The notes beneath the pieces are model-generated. The model did not search any database, was not told the DNA's origin, and was given only the letters and a program-made list of their open reading frames with translations. Below, one piece after another: positions 5,448-7,233 of a stretch of DNA of 7,233 bases (within the stretch, counting starts at the first letter, position 1; every line of letters begins with the position of its first letter). The stretch is from GCA-002694895 sp964436345 (GTDB lineage: Bacteria > Chloroflexota > Dehalococcoidia > Lucifugimonadales > GCA-002694895): positions 1-7,233 of the forward strand of contig CAYTCC010000070.1 in NCBI GenBank assembly GCA_964436345.1, in the 5' to 3' direction. The position numbers and the translations under genes were made by a program.

Positions 5448-7233
5448 TGAACAAAGAATTAGAAAAAAAATTATATGATTTAGCACTTAAAGAATCTGAA
5501 TACAATCTTATTATAGATAAAATAGATCGTACGCCTAATGATTTAGAATTGGGACTTTTTGGTTCACTTTGGAGTGAACATTGTGGTTATCAACACTCAA
5601 AACCATTATTAAAAAAATTCAAATATACCAATTCAAATATTTTAGTCGGGGCAGGATCTCAAAATGCCGGAGCAGTAGATATAGGCGGAGGATTAGCTGC
5701 AGTTTTCAAAATAGAATCTCATAATCATCCGTCTGCAGTTGAACCTGTACAAGGAGCTGCAACTGGAATAGGTGGAATAGTAAGAGATATTTTAGCTATG
5801 GGAGCTAGGCCAATTGCATTAATGAATTCTTTAAGATTTGGAGATTTATCTTTAAATAATGATATACATATTTTTAACGGCGTTGTTTCAGGGATTTCTG
5901 AATACGGAAATTGTATAGGTATTCCAAATGTTGGTGGGGAAATAATATTTGATCAAAGTTACAACAATAATCCTTTAGTAAATGCATTTTGCTTAGGTAT
6001 AGTAAAACATGATGAAATAGTTGAAGCTAAAGTTGGAGAATCTTCAAACATATTAATTCTTGCAGGCTCACGTACAGGCAAAGATGGAATTCACGGGGCA
6101 TCTGGATTAGCTTCACAAACGCTTGAAGAAGAATCAACATCAAAATCAACAGTACAAGTTGGTGACCCATTTATTGAAAAACTTCTAATAGAAGCTTGTC
6201 TAGAAATCATAAACATTGAAGGATTTGTAGGATTACAGGATTTAGGTGCAGCTGGCTTAACTAGTTCTACAGTAGAAGCAGCAGACAGGTCTAAAAAAGG
6301 AATAGAAATAAACTTAGATAATGTTCAGCTCAGAGATAATAGTATGTCTCCATATGAAATCATGCTTTCTGAATCCCAAGAAAGAATGTTAGTCATATGC
6401 AAACCCGAAAGCGAATCCAAAATAATAGAAATTTTCAACAAATGGGATATTGAAGCTAATCAAATTGGAAAAGTAATTAACGAACAGATAATAAGAATTT
6501 TTCATCAAGACCAAAAAGTTGCTGAGTTACCTATAAAACCTCTTGTTGAATGCCCTACTTATACTGTAAAACCTAAAGCTCCAAAAATCACGGTACAAGA
6601 AACAAAATATAATAAAAATCTTACAAATAATCAATTAATACACCAAATCAATGAATTTATTACAAATAATAATTTATCTTCACGAAAACCTGTTTTCCAA
6701 AGATATGATCACCAAGTACAAAATAATACTGTGATACTACCTGGACATAGTTCTGCTGGTATAAGAATTAAAGAAACTAATGACACTCTTCTTTTATCAA
6801 CAGATGGTAACTCAAGGTACTGTTCTTACGATCCTTATTATGGAACTATTATCTCAGTTGCAGAATCTTGTAGAAATATAAGTACTTTAGGGGGGACACC
6901 TCTGGCAATTACAAATTGCTTGAATTTTGGTAATCCTGAAAAGCCTGAAATATATTATCAACTAGATCATGCCACTTCAGCTCTTGCTGATGCGAGCAAA
7001 TTTTTTGAAACTCCAGTAATAAGTGGCAATGTAAGTTTATACAATGAAACTCCAAATGGTTCAATAAAACCAACACCTATAATTAGTACATTAGGGAAAA
7101 TAGATAGTGGTACACCTATTATCAAATCCGGGTTTGTGAAAAAAGGGGATATAGTAGGAATAATTGGGGTGTCTAAATTAGATCTAGAATATTCTTATTT
7201 AAAAGGTTCTGAATACGAAAACTATTTCTATAA
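5447..7233 (+). CDS. purL: Phosphoribosylformylglycinamidine synthase subunit PurL (small type), 3' end outside window
   Basis: This is the ATP-dependent synthetase subunit of FGAM synthase. The frame stays open to the window edge, with 595 codons present of an expected 730-760 for small-type PurL. Key blocks are PNDLELGLFGSLWSEHCGY with His45, KIESHNHPSAVEP with His92 and His94, GAATGIGGIVRDILAMGARP, GDPFIEKLL (239-247), LQDLGAAGLTSSTVEAA, SPYEIMLSESQERML, STDGNSRY, the CLNFGNPE motif, SGNVSLYNE and a final LKGSEY. Nothing is fused ahead of the PurL domain, so PurS and PurQ must be separate partners; PurS is not in the window. The start is ATGATG at 5444-5449. ATG 5447 is preferred because AAGGG (5438-5442) lies 4 nt before it but only 1 nt before ATG 5444. 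Either start touches the stop of the transporter gene. Confidence 0.96.
   Translation, partial: MNKELEKKLYDLALKESEYNLIIDKIDRTPNDLELGLFGSLWSEHCGYQHSKPLLKKFKYTNSNILVGAGSQNAGAVDIGGGLAAVFKIESHNHPSAVEPVQGAATGIGGIVRDILAMGARPIALMNSLRFGDLSLNNDIHIFNGVVSGISEYGNCIGIPNVGGEIIFDQSYNNNPLVNAFCLGIVKHDEIVEAKVGESSNILILAGSRTGKDGIHGASGLASQTLEEESTSKSTVQVGDPFIEKLLIEACLEIINIEGFVGLQDLGAAGLTSSTVEAADRSKKGIEINLDNVQLRDNSMSPYEIMLSESQERMLVICKPESESKIIEIFNKWDIEANQIGKVINEQIIRIFHQDQKVAELPIKPLVECPTYTVKPKAPKITVQETKYNKNLTNNQLIHQINEFITNNNLSSRKPVFQRYDHQVQNNTVILPGHSSAGIRIKETNDTLLLSTDGNSRYCSYDPYYGTIISVAESCRNISTLGGTPLAITNCLNFGNPEKPEIYYQLDHATSALADASKFFETPVISGNVSLYNETPNGSIKPTPIISTLGKIDSGTPIIKSGFVKKGDIVGIIGVSKLDLEYSYLKGSEYENYFY

Noticed and set aside
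1..7233. Novel defence, mobile or CRISPR-like system
   Set aside because: No direct repeats with spacers, transposase, integrase, phage gene or unknown multi-gene cassette is visible; all coding space is taken by recognisable housekeeping families plus the split transporter.

Overview
This is a compact, strongly AT-rich stretch of bacterial chromosome. Every gene lies on the + strand and most intergenic gaps are 0-5 bp or overlaps. The genes are ordinary housekeeping genes: lipoprotein processing, rRNA pseudouridylation, glutamyl-tRNA synthesis and purine synthesis. Streamlined coding, AT-rich third codon positions and near absence of Shine-Dalgarno sequences suggest a small-genome, low-GC free-living bacterium. 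A marine planktonic lineage, for example a low-GC Chloroflexota/SAR202-like group, is a guess. No rRNA or other taxonomic marker fixes the lineage.

Layout. 1-507 is the C-terminal half of an iron-containing alcohol dehydrogenase cut by the window edge. One base later comes lspA (509-970), overlapped by an RluD-type pseudouridine synthase gene (963-1874). After 36 bp comes gltX (1911-3338). The 64 bp between gltX and the next gene holds the only convincing sigma70-type promoter (TTGACA-N16-TATACT), followed by the only strong Shine-Dalgarno sequence and a TTG-started yqeY (3403-3849). The tightly packed series yqeY-purQ-eamA(N half)-eamA(C half)-purL then runs to the right edge. purL is open at its 3' end, with 595 codons present.

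How the genes work together. PurQ (glutaminase) and PurL (synthetase) form the FGAM synthase of step 4 of purine synthesis. The third subunit expected with a small-type PurL, PurS, is not encoded in the window. Two half-length EamA/DMT transporter genes sit between purQ and purL. They overlap by ATGA and together have the length of one canonical 10-helix transporter. LspA and RluD form the familiar lspA-rluD pair. GltX and the GatB-tail-related YqeY are neighbours and may be linked through tRNA-dependent amidation.

No mobile element, CRISPR array, tRNA or rRNA gene, clear terminator or defence system was seen. The most interesting point is the split EamA gene: its junction sits on an A-tract where one base would join the two halves. 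There is no non-coding stretch over 300 bp.
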